Source of the DNA: Varroa destructor
Lineage: Eukaryota; Arthropoda; Arachnida; Mesostigmata; Varroidae
Direction: 5' to 3'
NCBI RefSeq assembly: GCF_002443255.2
Contig: NW_019211454.1
Location: forward strand, 58,725,601-58,789,600
Length of the DNA stretch: 64,000 nucleotides
The notes under the pieces were generated by a model. That model was not told the DNA's origin and did no database searches. It saw nothing but the letters and a program-made list of their open reading frames with translations. Of the stretch, positions 37,901 to 51,229 are shown piece by piece; within the stretch, counting starts at the first letter, position 1, and each line of letters opens with the position of its first letter. Position numbers and translations under genes: made by a program.

Positions 37901-40900
37901 CTTTCCTTGCTGCTTATCTGGAGGGAACACTCCATCCAACTGAATGCAGAAGGTCGAAACTAAGGCAAACTAACACGCACAAGCAGAACACGCAAAGGCA
38001 GACGCTTTACGACTGACCCGACGTCGGCACGTGGCTTTCGTCACGCACAGTGAACTAATAGCCCCTCACTCACTGTTCACTGTGCTTCTTTTACTGAAGA
38101 GAACCGCAATGGGTAATGGCTGGGCTGGGTTTGGATGCCCTAATAATCCCCTAACTGCGAACCCTTGCCCCCCCGAGTATTCGTTTTTTTTTAGATCTTT
38201 GCCTATGGCCTTAGCTTTGGAAATCTCGCCTAAGCGTCATTGGAAACGCTAAAGGCACCCGCTGTTTGGCGCCTGCTTTATCTGGTATGGCTAAATGGGT
38301 TTTGGTATTGACTTGATGGGACTCAGTGATACGGGAAGTGGTAATGTGAAAAGCTAGTCGGAGGGGTCGCGTGAATCGCACACACACGTTCTAATTCTAC
38401 ACTGCAGCCCTCCCGTTTCGAGGTGCGCTATGCAGCTTCCGATCGAGGAGCTTCATATTAAGCTTGCGGTTTACTAAGTTAAGTACCTTTCAAGCTAATC
38501 ATGACTTCAGAGACACAAGCTAAAATCAGCTGCTTCATTGGAGCACGAACGCTGTTCAATTATCATGATTAACTGTGAAATAGATTTTAATGCTTTTTGA
38601 TTAGTAATTTTGTCTCTTGTACTTCTCCACGGTGTTAGAAAAAGACTACGATTGCTCTCTGTCTTAAATATCTATTAGAGCGACATATGAATATTCACCG
38701 GAACTCAAATGATTGTTTGTGTCTATCTCGAAAACAACGCAAGAGTTAGGTTCCTGTTAAAGAGGATACGATCAGAACAAATAGAACCTAACCAGTTTTT
38801 ATAAATAGTCCTGGCGTGTCGCATGTGACCCAGAATAAAGAGCGACAACCGTCCTGCAAAATAGCAATATATTATTGTACCACAATTTTGCCGCACATTG
38901 TTTCCGATCGTTTTACACTGGTGGTGAATTTTTTAAGTTATAACTTATGTGATTTAAGTTAATCTCTATGGCGTAATTTAGAAACAGCGATCGACCTCGT
39001 AATACAAAAAGAATCGTCTTCACAGAACAGCCTTTGGTCGGATATTTTATGAACTGTGCCACAGGAATTCAATAACTATTTATACATTGCAGTCATCTCT
39101 GTCTTGTAATTACTTCGTATATATATGTACGCGCATATAATCTATGCCTTAGTGTCGAGCCCCGCATCTGTTTGTATGGCATATTGTCTCCTCAGGCAAT
39201 ATTTAATAATACGCCGTATCCTCTCGCCATTTCTCGTTAGCTCCAACTAGCTCGTACCCGTCGGCTATGCGGTATGCGTTCTTCGAGCTCGGAACACAAG
39301 TGCTGCCTTAGGCTGTCTTCGAAACGTTGATGCTGCGAATGTCTAAAGTCGAAAGCCGTCCCAACAAGACGGGTTCTGCAATCGGCCATTTGACCGGTAA
39401 CGAAATCGGCCACCATAGCCTAGCTGCCCTAGATACATCTGAAATAGCCGAAAACTAAAGCCTCTCGTTGGTGTCTTTGTCGCTGCTGCAGACGCTGACG
39501 CCAATTTTTAAAGTTGAACATCGTTATTGGTTGCCCCCGAAATCCGACAAGACCGCGGCAGCTGGTGCAGGCACCTACGGTAAGCAGCGCTTTCACATAA
39601 ACTAATTAGAGCACCGCAAATTCGAAATGCTGAAAGAAGCTAAGCCGATGGTGAAACCGGGTGAGAACACCGGATAATGTTTTGCCAGCACATGGTGTGG
39701 AAATTGGCAACTCTCACCATCCACCCCTTGTTTTCTCGACAGGCCGTGTTCTATTATTCCTTAGACAAGGTGCCGTATCACCCTGTAATCGGTCTTCCAC
39801 CTGTATCCGTTTAATTAATAATTATGTATGCAGGCATGTACGTGCGTAAGATCTAGACATACATGTTGAAGGTTATATGCGATATTTGTCAAACAAGATC
39901 ATTTGAATAGTAACTGTTGCACATAGCAACTGGTCATAGTCGCTCAGACGTGTATGTGCGTACCTATAGAAGTATATGGGGCATTGTCTGTTGACCCTTT
40001 GGTCGGAGAAAGTATGCACCAAAGATGTTACGGCTTCCTTGCAGTTGACTAACGACGCACGCCTTTGACGATTTACGCTATATGCCACATTCGCCAATTT
40101 TAGGAAATAGATAGCGAAAAAGTTAAACTTAGCAATTAAGTTTATTCCTCAAATATGTTCAAGCACTACTGCTTGCGTCTCTCTTGTCTAAACTTTGTAT
40201 GTCCTAGAAAATAAATAGGGTTCCCCTGCAAACATAGACAATGATTATTATCATTCATTTCCAATGTGAATCGTCTCTCTTGTTCGTCTTTAAAACGGTT
40301 AAAGTCCTAAAGTTTAGTCAACTCAACGTATGCTGTATGAGAAGCTGGATAACTTGTCATATGCCTATATTCGCTCACTCTGATGCCTTTCAGACAAAAA
40401 CCTTACCGGCGTCGCTTTTGGCAACGTGTGGTTAACGATATTAGTTTTCTATTCTGTCTAATGATAATCGTCGTTGGGCTGAGTAACTTAGTGCCCATTA
40501 AAAAAAAAAACCGAAAGCTGTTTATTTAGTAATCTGTGAGGAGTTAGTTACAAAATCGACACTAGAGACCGTCAAAGAACGAATGAAAATACTGCGAAGC
40601 ATCGAACTACACCGATCTAATTTAATGTGTCATATTATATATTATAATAAATATTATAAAGAAAAGTATCTAAGTTATATCCTGACAATATTATAGTGAA
40701 TAATATGATGAAAGGGACACCGCTTACCAAGGCGGACGGTAAATGTAATATAAGCCAATTTCGACAGCCGCCGCAATAGTCCTGGCAACAGGATGTAGAC
40801 AACTCTTAATACGCTAGTTTCATTGCTACATCTTTACCTTGTATAATGGATATTATATAACTGCTCTAGCAATCAAGGTTTGTTTGTACGATACGGAACT

Positions 40901-41719
40901 GTCTTCTTTGTTGTGCCTATGATTTCGTAATGTTTTTAATATTAAAACTAAAACAGTGTTTTTAAAAACATGGGCAAAAAATAGCCCAATGACAGCGTTT
41001 CTTTACATATAAGCATCGCCTCGCTCCTAAGGACATCTCAAAATATGCCATGATAAATGAAGCCAAATTACCGTGCCTAAAATTTCTATTATCGTAGTTT
41101 ACAGTTGAGATATACTTGAGCTACTTTCCTAATAAATGAATGAAACTCAGAAAGAAATTCAGTAGCAGCAATAAATGCAATTCTTTGATACAATTGGTAT
41201 CGACGAATTAATCACAAACTTACGCTTGCTGTGATTTTTTTCCCTATCTATTACCCCAAATATTACCATCAACACCCAAATTCCCTTTAGACTCTGGCTC
41301 GTATTAGCAAAACTAGTACATGACTATTTACAGGTATAGATTTATACGCTCGCTTGCCTCATGTTATACACTACACGTGGTCGTACCTGTCAATATTTTG
41401 GCCATTTTTTTTCTATTAGTTCTCAGCAATGAAGAGTGTTCACGGTGTTACTGACAAGTTGTCGGTAGTGAATATTCGCAATGCTGCACACAATATATTC
41501 GGAACAACTAAAGCTACCAGCATCGAACAGCTGCGAGGTCGAGCGGATACTGAATTCATTCACGTACTCGCTTATATAAACTTACTGTATGTATTATATA
41601 TATATATGGGCCGGTTGTCAGATAGCTAACATAAAGCTGCCTATAAGATCCAACTAGAGGAATCTAGCAAGAATTAACAAAGAAAGTGTTCGGATCCCAT
41701 AAAGGCGGCCAATCTTTAC
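34937..41719. other. Stretch without a confirmed gene; possible 5' part of the transporter
   Basis: The minus strand near 35270-35190 can be read as a hydrophobic segment (WTLVAYVSVCRSYIAAPL) resembling helix 1 of the transporter. It ends at GTT|GTAAGT, but a TGA interrupts it and the phase does not fit, so I do not annotate it. A Ser/Thr-rich minus frame at 36275-36003 could be an N-terminal cytoplasmic part. From 36.3 to 41.7 kb I see nothing. Confidence 0.35.
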
Positions 41720-41943
41720 AAGATATTTGGAGCCATGCATACGGGTTCGCTTGAACTCGATAAACGTCGAATATAAAGGCGGCTCCGGTCTGTGCTGAAA
41801 TAGTCAGGTGGAGATCGCATGCTTCGGTAATGAAATAAAGATTCGTTTCGGTGGGGAAGGACAGCCGGAGTAAAACGTTCGTGCGACGAACGGGCACGTC
41901 AATGACGTGCACGGAAATGACGTATTTCATCATATTTTTAAAT
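41720..41943 (-). CDS. Probable internal exon, possible SAS-6-like N-terminal domain
   Basis: Acceptor GTTACAG, donor TCTT|GTAAAG, 224 bp, split codons at both ends. Third positions strongly favour C or G or pyrimidine against AT-rich surroundings, which supports real coding. The peptide runs from a VPVRR strand through LLRLSFPTETNLYF to AAFIFDVYRV and ends near WLQIS. This order loosely resembles the N-terminal head of the centriole protein SAS-6 (a basic strand, a Leu-Thr-x-Asp turn, a Val-Asp-Phe strand, a Leu-Leu-x-x-Cys helix). The resemblance is weak. No partner exon was found that fits in phase. ATG-ATG near its start could also be the initiation site. Confidence 0.45.
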
Positions 41944-43104
41944 CTGTAACAATCTATCTCTGATATTATGTACTATTCTAGTTGGTTTTGACTACGATTC
42001 GGTAATACCATTTGTGACGGACAATTTCGCAATACGACAGCTCACTTTTTTCATATTCGATTATTTTAATTAACGGTTCAACGCTCCTTTGTTCCTGCTT
42101 CACGGTGCATTTTTCCGTAGACGCTACAAGCGTTTACCTGTACTGCACACAAGGTCGACGATGGTCGCATGTAATGTACGGACTGCTATGGGACGGGATT
42201 ATACTGTTATCCAAACTTCTCTGCCATTTGGCTTGCTATTCCAGTAGCATAGGGAAGTTGGTTGACGCAGGTGCGGTAAAGAGGCACCATTAACTACTGG
42301 GCAGCGTGAACGATAACCCGCAATATTAATTTCGGTCATCTGTGAGCTCTGCGATAGGCTCAACAATCACGTCAGGCCGTTGCTAGCTGTATGCAGACGA
42401 AGCTATCGTCAGGGATTTGCTAACGACGAAGGATACCTTGACGGAGAGTTTTCTTGCAAATGTTCTAGTTTTTCGTCAGGTGCCTGGTCCGGAACAAATC
42501 TGTGCTCTTTTGTCGCGATACTGTAATAGGCAGGGTTTGATTCGCCAAAGGACAAACCAGCCAACACCAGGTTAGAAAGCTGAATATTTAACGTCCTACT
42601 TAACGACCGAACGTCCTTAGTACGTCATCATTTTTTTGTATTTGCAACTTCTTATAAGCTTCATCGATAATAAACAACATTCGAAACCAGTCCAGTGTAG
42701 TAGATACAGTTTGATACGGAACGAATGTTCTTGCCATCTGCAGATACGAAGTATACTATGGCGTTCACATCTGGTTTTATCAGCATATATATGTATATGG
42801 AGTTGCAGTATACTGTGTTTGCCTTCGAATCACTGGGCGCCCTCTGAATATTTTTTCAGTTAACCCAACATGTTGGTAGGGCTCTTTTTCTCTCTCATGC
42901 ATTTCGTATCTCTGCAGGCTCATCTCCGACTTTACTTCTAGTCTTTGTAAAGCCCCATATAAGCAATATGTAAGTCATTTACTTCGTGCTGTTGTATGAG
43001 CTAATAACTCAGTTCTGTTTGAGATGTTGAGAGACACCTTTGCAAACGAAATTGAACAGGCTCTAAGGTTAAAGCAACACTGATTGAATGCTACCGACCA
43101 TAGT

Positions 43105-43119
43105 TTAGGTTAGGTTAGG
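43105..43119. repeat. (TTAGG)3 telomere-type repeat
   Basis: Three exact TTAGG units. TTAGG is the ancestral arthropod telomere repeat. Three copies can also arise by chance. Confidence 0.7.
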
Positions 43120-43246
43120 TAGTGAGATCAAGCGACTGAAGGCCTGAGCTATCGGCTGTGCCCATTGCGGAGATGATGTTAACGACGAACTTGAACGACC
43201 AATTCGAGAGTTCAGTGGGCTGGACCAAGAGAGAGGAAGAACTTAC

Positions 43247-43474
43247 CCTTACCGTCTGCAATCGAACGGACATCGAATAACATTGGCTTTTATGCCATAC
43301 CGTTTCTTGGTCCCGCTGTGTGTCGTTGTCAACTGAAGAAAAAAACTGGCAGAAGAAGGTGACCTTAGAGCGGTCGACGAAGGCTGCCCTCATTGACTTC
43401 GCTCTTGACCCGATTTCGTCTGAAGGTAGATAGGTGAAGCGATGTGTAGGGAATTCGATGGCACCGAAAGACAT
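43247..43474 (-). CDS. Candidate first coding exon, unknown protein
   Basis: The frame starts with MSFGAIEFPTHRFTYLPSDE and stays open for 76 codons to a donor AGG|GTAAGT; an alternative donor ACG|GTAAGG lies six bases earlier. Two-fold codons mostly end in C, unlike the surrounding DNA. The peptide is soluble, with mixed charge, no signal peptide and no membrane segment. It lies 1.3 kb upstream of the 41.7 kb exon on the same strand, but the phases do not join directly, so at least one exon would be missing if both belong to one gene. Confidence 0.35.
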
Positions 43475-45545
43475 CGCAAACGACGGCAGAGGCTAGAAGC
43501 GATCAGATTCTTCTGTTTTTTTGCCGACTGTTCCCCCTTCTCTACTTGTCCATGTCTAGAAGCGATATATAGTTTTTCCGCCTTGGGTGTGCGGGAAAGA
43601 CGTCAGTATATTGAAAAAAACAAGATCATTTCCAGCGATGCTTACCCTCTTCCATTCTTAGGCAGTCAACCATGTTAGCGTCTCACGTTGCGACCAAAAG
43701 TGGAGTAGTTTGATATGGTTAAATCATTATTGACCTGTTGTGATCAAACGTATAGTCAAAAATATAGAAAATCAACAAAATAGCGTTCGTCGCATATCTA
43801 AAGAGATATTCAAGTGATTTAGTTCGGTATTTACGTAAATGTAAAATACGTTACATAACACATCTTTGTTAATGTAGGTTTTAAAAATACGCAGCGTGTA
43901 GTTTTACATATATCTGCAACAACTGTCTCACCTGAATAGAATGTGAGCTATCAAAAAGGATTATGGAACGTTCCTTGTTTTCGGAAAAATTAGTCTCCTA
44001 TCCCTTTCAGTTAATATTGAATTTCGCACAAGTCACTTATTCTACCGTCATTTTACCGCGGAGGCCTATTCCACTTGGCCTAGGCAAGACTGACTGTGAT
44101 GACTGTCTATCGACAGCCAGTAAGCGAACAACGTTCCGGAAACAGCGTTATATTTAAAGCGAGCGGGTTACAATGGCAACACAGTGCAGGTAGTAAAAGA
44201 AACTGGCCATACTTTGGTTGGTTACAGCCACGCAATAATTCACGTAACGAGGGTTCTTTCTACAGTGATGTAAAGGGGCAATTTTTTGCCGAATAGCCCA
44301 AACTAACACAGCTTTTAATTTTATGCAAAACAGCGTCAAATCTATCAAAATAATAATTGAAAATAATTCCAAGCGATTCAAAATGATGGAAAAATGCGTA
44401 TTTGTCATAATGTCATATGTAAGTTAGTTCGTAACGGAGCCACGCAGTCCTTGAAACGGCCTAACCAATCGTTTTAAACCATCTCGGAACACCATTCGAA
44501 TATCTGAAATGCATTACTGTGTGGTTTTTAGGTTTTGTCAAAATTGTTAACATCAGAAGAATACTAGAAGTTTGCTTTTAGACTTATTGGCGTGTTTATA
44601 TTCAAGCTGCACGTGTACTCGATCTGTGTACAAGAACGTTTGCACGAGCTGTTTTAAATTAACACTAATTTCTATAATTTCCTAAATTTTTCTTGATAAA
44701 AGCAAAGGATCCCCAGTTTAGCCCAGATTCAGACGTAACTCAGGTAATCTTTGCGGTTTAACAGACTCTAGTGTGTCTTCCCCCGTTGAGCCAACTGCTC
44801 TCTGTCTCTAAACCTAGATTCCATTTTAACAACCCTGCCCTTTTAAAATTCTACCTTTTTCAAACGCCTGAGAGTTGTTGCCTCTCGAAAGTCGTCTTAT
44901 CAGGAACGATACAACGTTAGCTTCTGGAAACCAGCAAGGAAAGAGGAACAAAAACATACGGACAACGAAAGGAAATTCTTTACCGCGGAGCGAATAGCAG
45001 ACAAATACAACGTTATTGAGACGAGATAAACGAGCCAGTAAGCCTTTTGTTTTTTTTAGATAAAAACGCTTTGGAAGTATCGTCTGTGTATTCGACAGTA
45101 TTTCTTTTTGGACGGGGTCAATTCGCGAATGGCACGGAAAGGGCACGGGAATGAGCTTGCATTGAAGGTTAGGAAAGAAACCAATTTGCAAGTGGAATAG
45201 CCTTTTTGCAAGGGAGTTTTTTTTTGTATTTTGATCATGCGCCTCTTGGGGGCCTGCGGTATACTCTCAAATAAAGAGCAAGTTCTACAAATAAGGTATG
45301 TACAACAAGTTGCTTATATTTAAGACCAGTACTTCAAATAAGGACAAGTTCATGGAACGTCCCCCTAAAGGATGACGCCCGTTGCAGCTCAGAACAAAGA
45401 TGTTTTAGCGGCAGAAGCGCTCTAGGTCCGCTGCTGCATTTCGTTATAATTCTATAGTAATTAGTGTGATGAACAATAGTTAAAAAGTGTGGAAATATAA
45501 ACAACGGTTTTGGGTTTTATATCTACTATGACCGTTAGATACATC

Positions 45546-45577
45546 CCACCCATATGCCTCGAACGTCATATGGGTGG
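45546..45577. repeat. 11-bp inverted repeat, hairpin
   Basis: CCACCCATATG and its exact reverse complement flank a 10-base loop. No gene context. Confidence 0.75.
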
Positions 45578-46599
45578 AATGAAACCAGAATGGAAATCAA
45601 TGACGACTAGCTGTTTGTATTGCTCAACCTTGGGATCGAACGCACACGTCGATACTTCTGATTCTTATAATTATCAGCCTGAATGCATCCAATAATTATG
45701 CTACACGTGGTACTATTTTGACCTATGGTAGTACGTTTACTCTCATTGTTCACCTAGGTGTCAATTATTGCAAAAAAAGGCGATATGATCGAACTAAATC
45801 GATGCCGGCCTATTTATCCTTCACCATACCCTGGAAAAAAAAGATGGCCTAAAAAGATCGCTCAAAAAATGATGTAAAATCGTACTGTACCAGCCTCAAA
45901 ATTGTTACCCAAGAAGGAAATTGTTGGCGAACCTTTTAGCGCTTAGAACCGTCCGTCCGTTACATGCTAAGGACACACAGCTAGCGAGTCTTAGGAAGGT
46001 TGAAGAAGAAATTGATTAATGGATTAATATTAACGATTGTCTTTTCATGAAAAATTTCAACTTTTAATAGTAAAAAAGTTAAAGATTCCGTTACCAAACA
46101 CTTAGTACGCCAAACATGCGTTTTCCAAGGATTCGTGCCGTCATAAAGGTTTGATTGTACTGCGCAATGTGGAGCAGGATCTTGAATAACACAAGCACTG
46201 GCATTTAGATGATTGCCATTTGTTTAAGGACTGAGGGGAGCTATAACACTGTGGACGTTGTTTCCTGAACCAGTTTAATCGTGCTGAAGTCTGTAGAACC
46301 CACGTGGTTGTCTATTATTTTTTTTTTTATAGAGAAATGATCCATGGTTAACCCATGACCGTAATGATCCGTAATATGATGCGTATGTCGACTATGTTGT
46401 TAAACCCGAGCAGTGAAGTACGGCCATGCTGTATGTATTAAAAAGCAATCACATGTAGCATATTGGTAATGCCAACGACAAATGGCATAATGGGCATGAA
46501 ATACGGTGCGTTGGTATATATATATATTAAAAACGAATAAAGCGTTTATTCCAGCAAATATTCGGCACTACGTAATTATTTAATCGTCCTAAAATAAGT

Positions 46600-47140
46600 T
46601 CTCTTAGAAAGGATTCCCGTCGGATGCAACTCACCTACAGCACCTTTCTTTCTAGTGGCAAAAATACTTTCCAAAATTGATCGTCGCTTAGGTTAGCGAT
46701 TTTTTTCATTTCTTATGTCGAGCTGAAACGCTTGTCCTCGAGGCTTTTCTTTAGTTTTGCAAATAGGGGAACGTCGCAGGTAGCTAAATCTTGTAAATAC
46801 GCCGGTTGGAGCTATATATTCATCGGTTTTTTGCAAAAGCTTTTGTACAATGGTGGAAGGTGCGCCAGTGCATTTTCGTGATAAAAGACCCAGTATTTGT
46901 TTGCCTCATTTCTGGTTCCTCGCGTCGAACGAACCCCCAAGGCTTCTCGGTAATACTCCTCGGTGGTCGAAAAACCGGGCGGCATAAACTCATGGAGAAC
47001 GATTTCCCGACGGTAGAAAAAAATCGTGAAAAGCACCTTGTTTTTAGGTATATATTGTGCGACTTCCAAGAGACCTGCTCTTTTTGGCAAGACAAAATCG
47101 GGCCCCGAGCGATAATTCAGTAGCGCAAAATCTTAACAGC
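46600..47140 (-). mobile_element. Degenerate mariner transposase fragment, C-terminal half
   Basis: One minus-strand frame, with several stops, follows a mariner transposase from about 47.1 kb downward. The blocks are KVLFTIFFYRREIVLHEFMP, then EEYYREALG, then FYHENALAH where the family has an H-D-N motif (Glu codon 46875-46877), then QDLATCD (third Asp 46773-46775), then LFAKLKKSLEDKRF, and a tail around FWKVF. The second catalytic Asp is Glu and only 33 codons separate it from the third, one fewer than the family norm. Stops include TAG at 46812-46814. The N-terminal DNA-binding half and inverted repeats are not recognisable. Confidence 0.85.
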
Positions 47141-50100
47141 CTTATTTTTGAACAGAGTTACATTGTTCACACACTAGGCCGAGTTGTACTCTCAGGCAGG
47201 TTATTTTTCCAATTTTTCTGCAAATTATCAATTATTTGTATGACAGTTTCCTTGAAGAAACGCCGGCCCGCTCTGGCCAATTATAATTTACACAGTCGTT
47301 TGCGTTTTTGTTAACTGTGTGCTATGATATAATTATGGACAATCTTTTAATTCTATAGTTATGCTGAAAGACTGATACCACCAAGTGGTTATCACGTTTT
47401 GTGTTCTGAACCAAATGTCCCCGAACAAAGAGTACTTCCACTTAGCAGATACAACATCAGATTGTGTAGGGGACGTAGACGCTACAGGAGTGAAACGAGT
47501 CCCGGATCAGCTGTAAACAGTTTCACCATTCTGAGCTGTTTCTATCCCAAAGCAGGACGATAGCAGGAAGAAGGCATTGTCATATGCGTAAAACGCAAGC
47601 AGCAGCTTGTGTGCTTTAACCACCTGTGTAAAAAAGGATTTCGAAACGCCCAGAGATATTAAAAGCAACTGGAACTGCTACAGCTGTAAACTCTTTTAAC
47701 CGTTCCAGAGAGTTTACGTATCCTGCCTACGTTGCGACGGGGCCCACAAGGTTCACGGATGACTACTAACTTGATAAAAGTTACCTGTTTTTTGAACTAC
47801 ATATTGCATTACTGTGAATGCTGTGTAAAAAAAGGCTGCACTTGAAGTTGTGCATCAGTTTTAACGCGAAAGTTTGGGCGAACTTAATTCTTGACATGCT
47901 TTAGATAACTGCATATTGCAATGTAGTCAGGAATAGCCGGTTCGCTGTTTCAGCTGCTATAATAGCAACTTTTCCTCGATACAGATATTCTGACCTTGAG
48001 GCTGAGCGAAAAGCCGTCGTCGTTGTGTCACGAACAATTTATTACCCAGATAGTATCTATTACAAATGTATATACCTCCATGTCTTTGCCATTTTGTATA
48101 TAAAAGGAAATAGTGATCACCTGATTACGAGACACTAGCAGATGACAAATGGCCACTTAAGATTGTACTAAGTATTAGACAAAATCCTTGAAATTTGTCG
48201 TGATGTGGCTATAGCATGCGCATATTTGTAAGATTTAAATTCGCCTTGAAGAATTATATTTACAAGCATATTAATAGATGTTTACGTGCTAATTTAAATA
48301 CGGTATACATTATAATGAACACGGAAAATAATTGCGACGGGGGTACATGGAGGGAAATCCGTCTGCGCACTTGTCCACTCAACATTAATAGTCGTAGCAG
48401 CCTTTTAATCTGGTCGCTTATTAATAGTCGTCTGTGTATGCTATACGATCCGACGTCGCAATTTGCCTTCTCTGACGCATCCGAAAGGATTTTGCAAACC
48501 CACTATCTCTGGCTTGCACCTGCTCACTTGAAGCAAAGCCAGCAACAACAGCTGCCAATGATTTTCTCTCGATGCTGTTTTCCTTCTACGTCCTCTTCCT
48601 AGATCGCTGTCCGACCAAGGGGTTCAGGCAGTGGCCTGCAAAAGCTCAACTGGATCACTGGCTACCGCTATCGTACGTATGAATGTCCAAGGTGCTGAAC
48701 GGCAAATAGCTAATACCCCGCCATTTTCGGATCAGTATGAAGGGCTTCATAACTTTAGAGACTCTCATAAATCTCTTCACCAGCAGCTATTTGACGTCAG
48801 TTCCAGGGAGGAGCAATTATGTTCGACACAAGAACGTAGGCGGCGAGGCGTCGATTTAGGAAACCACTGAGCGGTCAGCGGAAGACAACCATAGCCGCGT
48901 ATGAGGTGGGCCTATAATACTCCTCGTTGTGCTAGCACTACATTGCTCTATAAAATAGAATATTCATTTTTACTCGACGGGAAATTCGTTCGTTGCCGGA
49001 ACAATTGATGTACACCACCACGCAAGCGATGGCCAAATTTGAATTGCCGATCTGTTTTTGGTCGAAATTAATTACTAACGCTGTTTTCCCACTGATTCCA
49101 ATGGGTCGCAACATTATGGTATACGTAGCGACGTAACAGTGTTGGTATCAATGGCGATAATGGCTTAGCACAATCAGACGTGGAACTCGAAAATGTTTAC
49201 TTCCTCGTTAGAGTAATGATTAAGTCAATCACCACGACTAGCATCAGAAAATTCGGGAGACGACCCTTTGGAAAAGTGTAACACCTTTTCTGCGTAAGAA
49301 ATCTCCAAATGACTTTAATACTTCTCAGAGAAAGCTTCATAGGAGTTTGTTAGCCTTGAAATAGCCTTGAAAACTCTAGTCCTATTTAAAAAAGACCACT
49401 TATCTAGCAGGACCTAACTTTTTGCAGTACCTACGCCGAGATCCGCCTATCCTAAACGTATGTTAATACGCCTGCTATATTTTTATCGAGAATTCGTGTT
49501 CGTGTATCCACCATTGACGAAAAGTAATCGCATCTTTTTTAGACACAAATGGGTAGGCTTGCAGTATATTTGCCGTAAAAAGAATGGCTATAAACAAAGT
49601 AAAAGAAAACATTGTGCCAACTCAGTTTCGTCCTTAGATATTCATATTCACGTGTATACGAACCTATATTACGGTAACGAACGATGCTTCTGTAAAAAGG
49701 AGTTTTGTGCTTGCCATTTCCATAAAATGAAGAACATCTAAAGGCTATTGCTATGTAGTAAACTATAGGAAAATGAAAGGCCGATTAAGAAAATCCTGCT
49801 TAGTTATATACGGCACGTTATTTTTTTTCGTCAAAGTATTGTCGTGCGTTTATTCCTAGAGCCTACTTCAATTGATGGCTTTCTGAAGATGCTGGGCTTT
49901 ATTAGTGCAACCTCGATGCGGCAATGCGACATTCGTCTACAAGAATGCGAAAGGTCATAATCTATATTGGCAGACTTGAACCGTTTTGCCTTCACCTTTA
50001 AGTGGCCTTAATTAAAAAGAGGGGCCTAGGTCCACACATCACTCGTAGCCATATGCGTATTCATATCAGGATATATTCGCTTGACATTCATGAGTCTGAA

Positions 50101-51229
50101 GCTATTCATTGCAAAAGAACACGGAATTCTTGCTAAACATTTCGCCCCTAACAACATAACGTCACACGAATATGTAAGCTTAAAAAAGGACTCATCATTT
50201 TCACACACGACTTGTCAATATAAGCTGAGAGTCGTTAATTAATCTATAACCTTTTGATACCCCGGCAGTCGGGAAATGTCTGCTTATAACTTACACATTT
50301 CCTTTAGAGTCCTTCCAAATTTCATATGTTTCGCCAGACGCTTTACTAACATTGTTGGTGATTGGAAAACGACAGGCAGTAACCACCGCATCAATGTTGA
50401 GTAGTCGCACACCCTGCGAAAGGTTGCTCCACGCCTTAGGCTCCCAAATACTACGACTCGCTAGAACCAGTTAAGGTAGAGCGCAATAGTCCCGCTCCGC
50501 TTCATTCCGTCCGTGTCCTCATGGACTCTGTCCCTTCGTGACTTTTATGAGGCGACCTTTGACAGCCTTAGCTAGACCCTTAATGCATATTGGGACTAAC
50601 TGAAACGATATCAAAAAATCTACTTAAGGCAGGTAATGGCGAAACCATGTTGGTCGTGGCCATTGATGTGTCGTGAGCCGATGTCCAGACTTGTAGTGGT
50701 CGCAATTGAAGCAGAGCGACGCAAGCTACTATGGAGAAGTGAGAGAGAGAAATGAATAGAGTAACTGTTTCTTCATTAGGAAGGCCAGTCAGACGAAGCG
50801 AAGTTGTAGAGATATTTTCAACACTTGCCCGAAGTCGTTCAGCCCTGCGCTGCAGCTAAGCAAGACACATCCTGGTTACACAATATAGAGATCCGAGAAA
50901 CGGCACTTTTAAATATGACACACAATACGACACTTATGGTTATTTTCTGTGAAAAGAAAATTTCCGGCCAGTGTCGAAGTTTTAAAAACGCTTTAGATTT
51001 TAGATGTCACTCGACTGTTAACTTATTCAATATTAATTTCTTTTCGATTTATAACTTGCGCCAAGGAGGACCGCGCCCAGTGGTTTGAAGATCCATAATA
51101 TTTTTTCTAAATGGATTTGGTAGAATCTTAGAAAAACCAGTTGCAGTTGTGCAGTTTGCACCTTTCTGATCCCGGAAATATCGATACGTAGACGAGCATT
51201 CGATTCTAAATTAATAAAAGATATTTTAC
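47141..51229. other. Stretch without a recognisable gene
   Basis: Apart from the weak exon candidate at 48603-48870, I see only chance-length open frames (for example 48216-48602 plus strand) with no family resemblance. Confidence 0.4.
48603..48870 (+). CDS. Weak terminal-exon candidate, unknown protein
   Basis: A very good acceptor (a pyrimidine run TTTTCCTTCTACGTCCTCTTCCTAG with few purines, ending at 48602) opens onto an 88-codon frame ending at TGA. The peptide is hydrophilic, Gln- and Arg-rich at its end (QERRRRG), with no membrane segment. Third-position composition is not informative. The upstream frame in the same region is not in phase. This rests on the splice signal alone. Confidence 0.17.

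Noticed and set aside
44826..45191. 121-codon minus-strand frame, Phe/Leu/Arg-rich
   Set aside because: Within the chance length range. Composition is not codon-like and no splice or start context was found.
48216..48602. 128-codon plus-strand frame
   Set aside because: No family resemblance. Its end is a pyrimidine-rich tract that looks like a splice acceptor rather than coding sequence.
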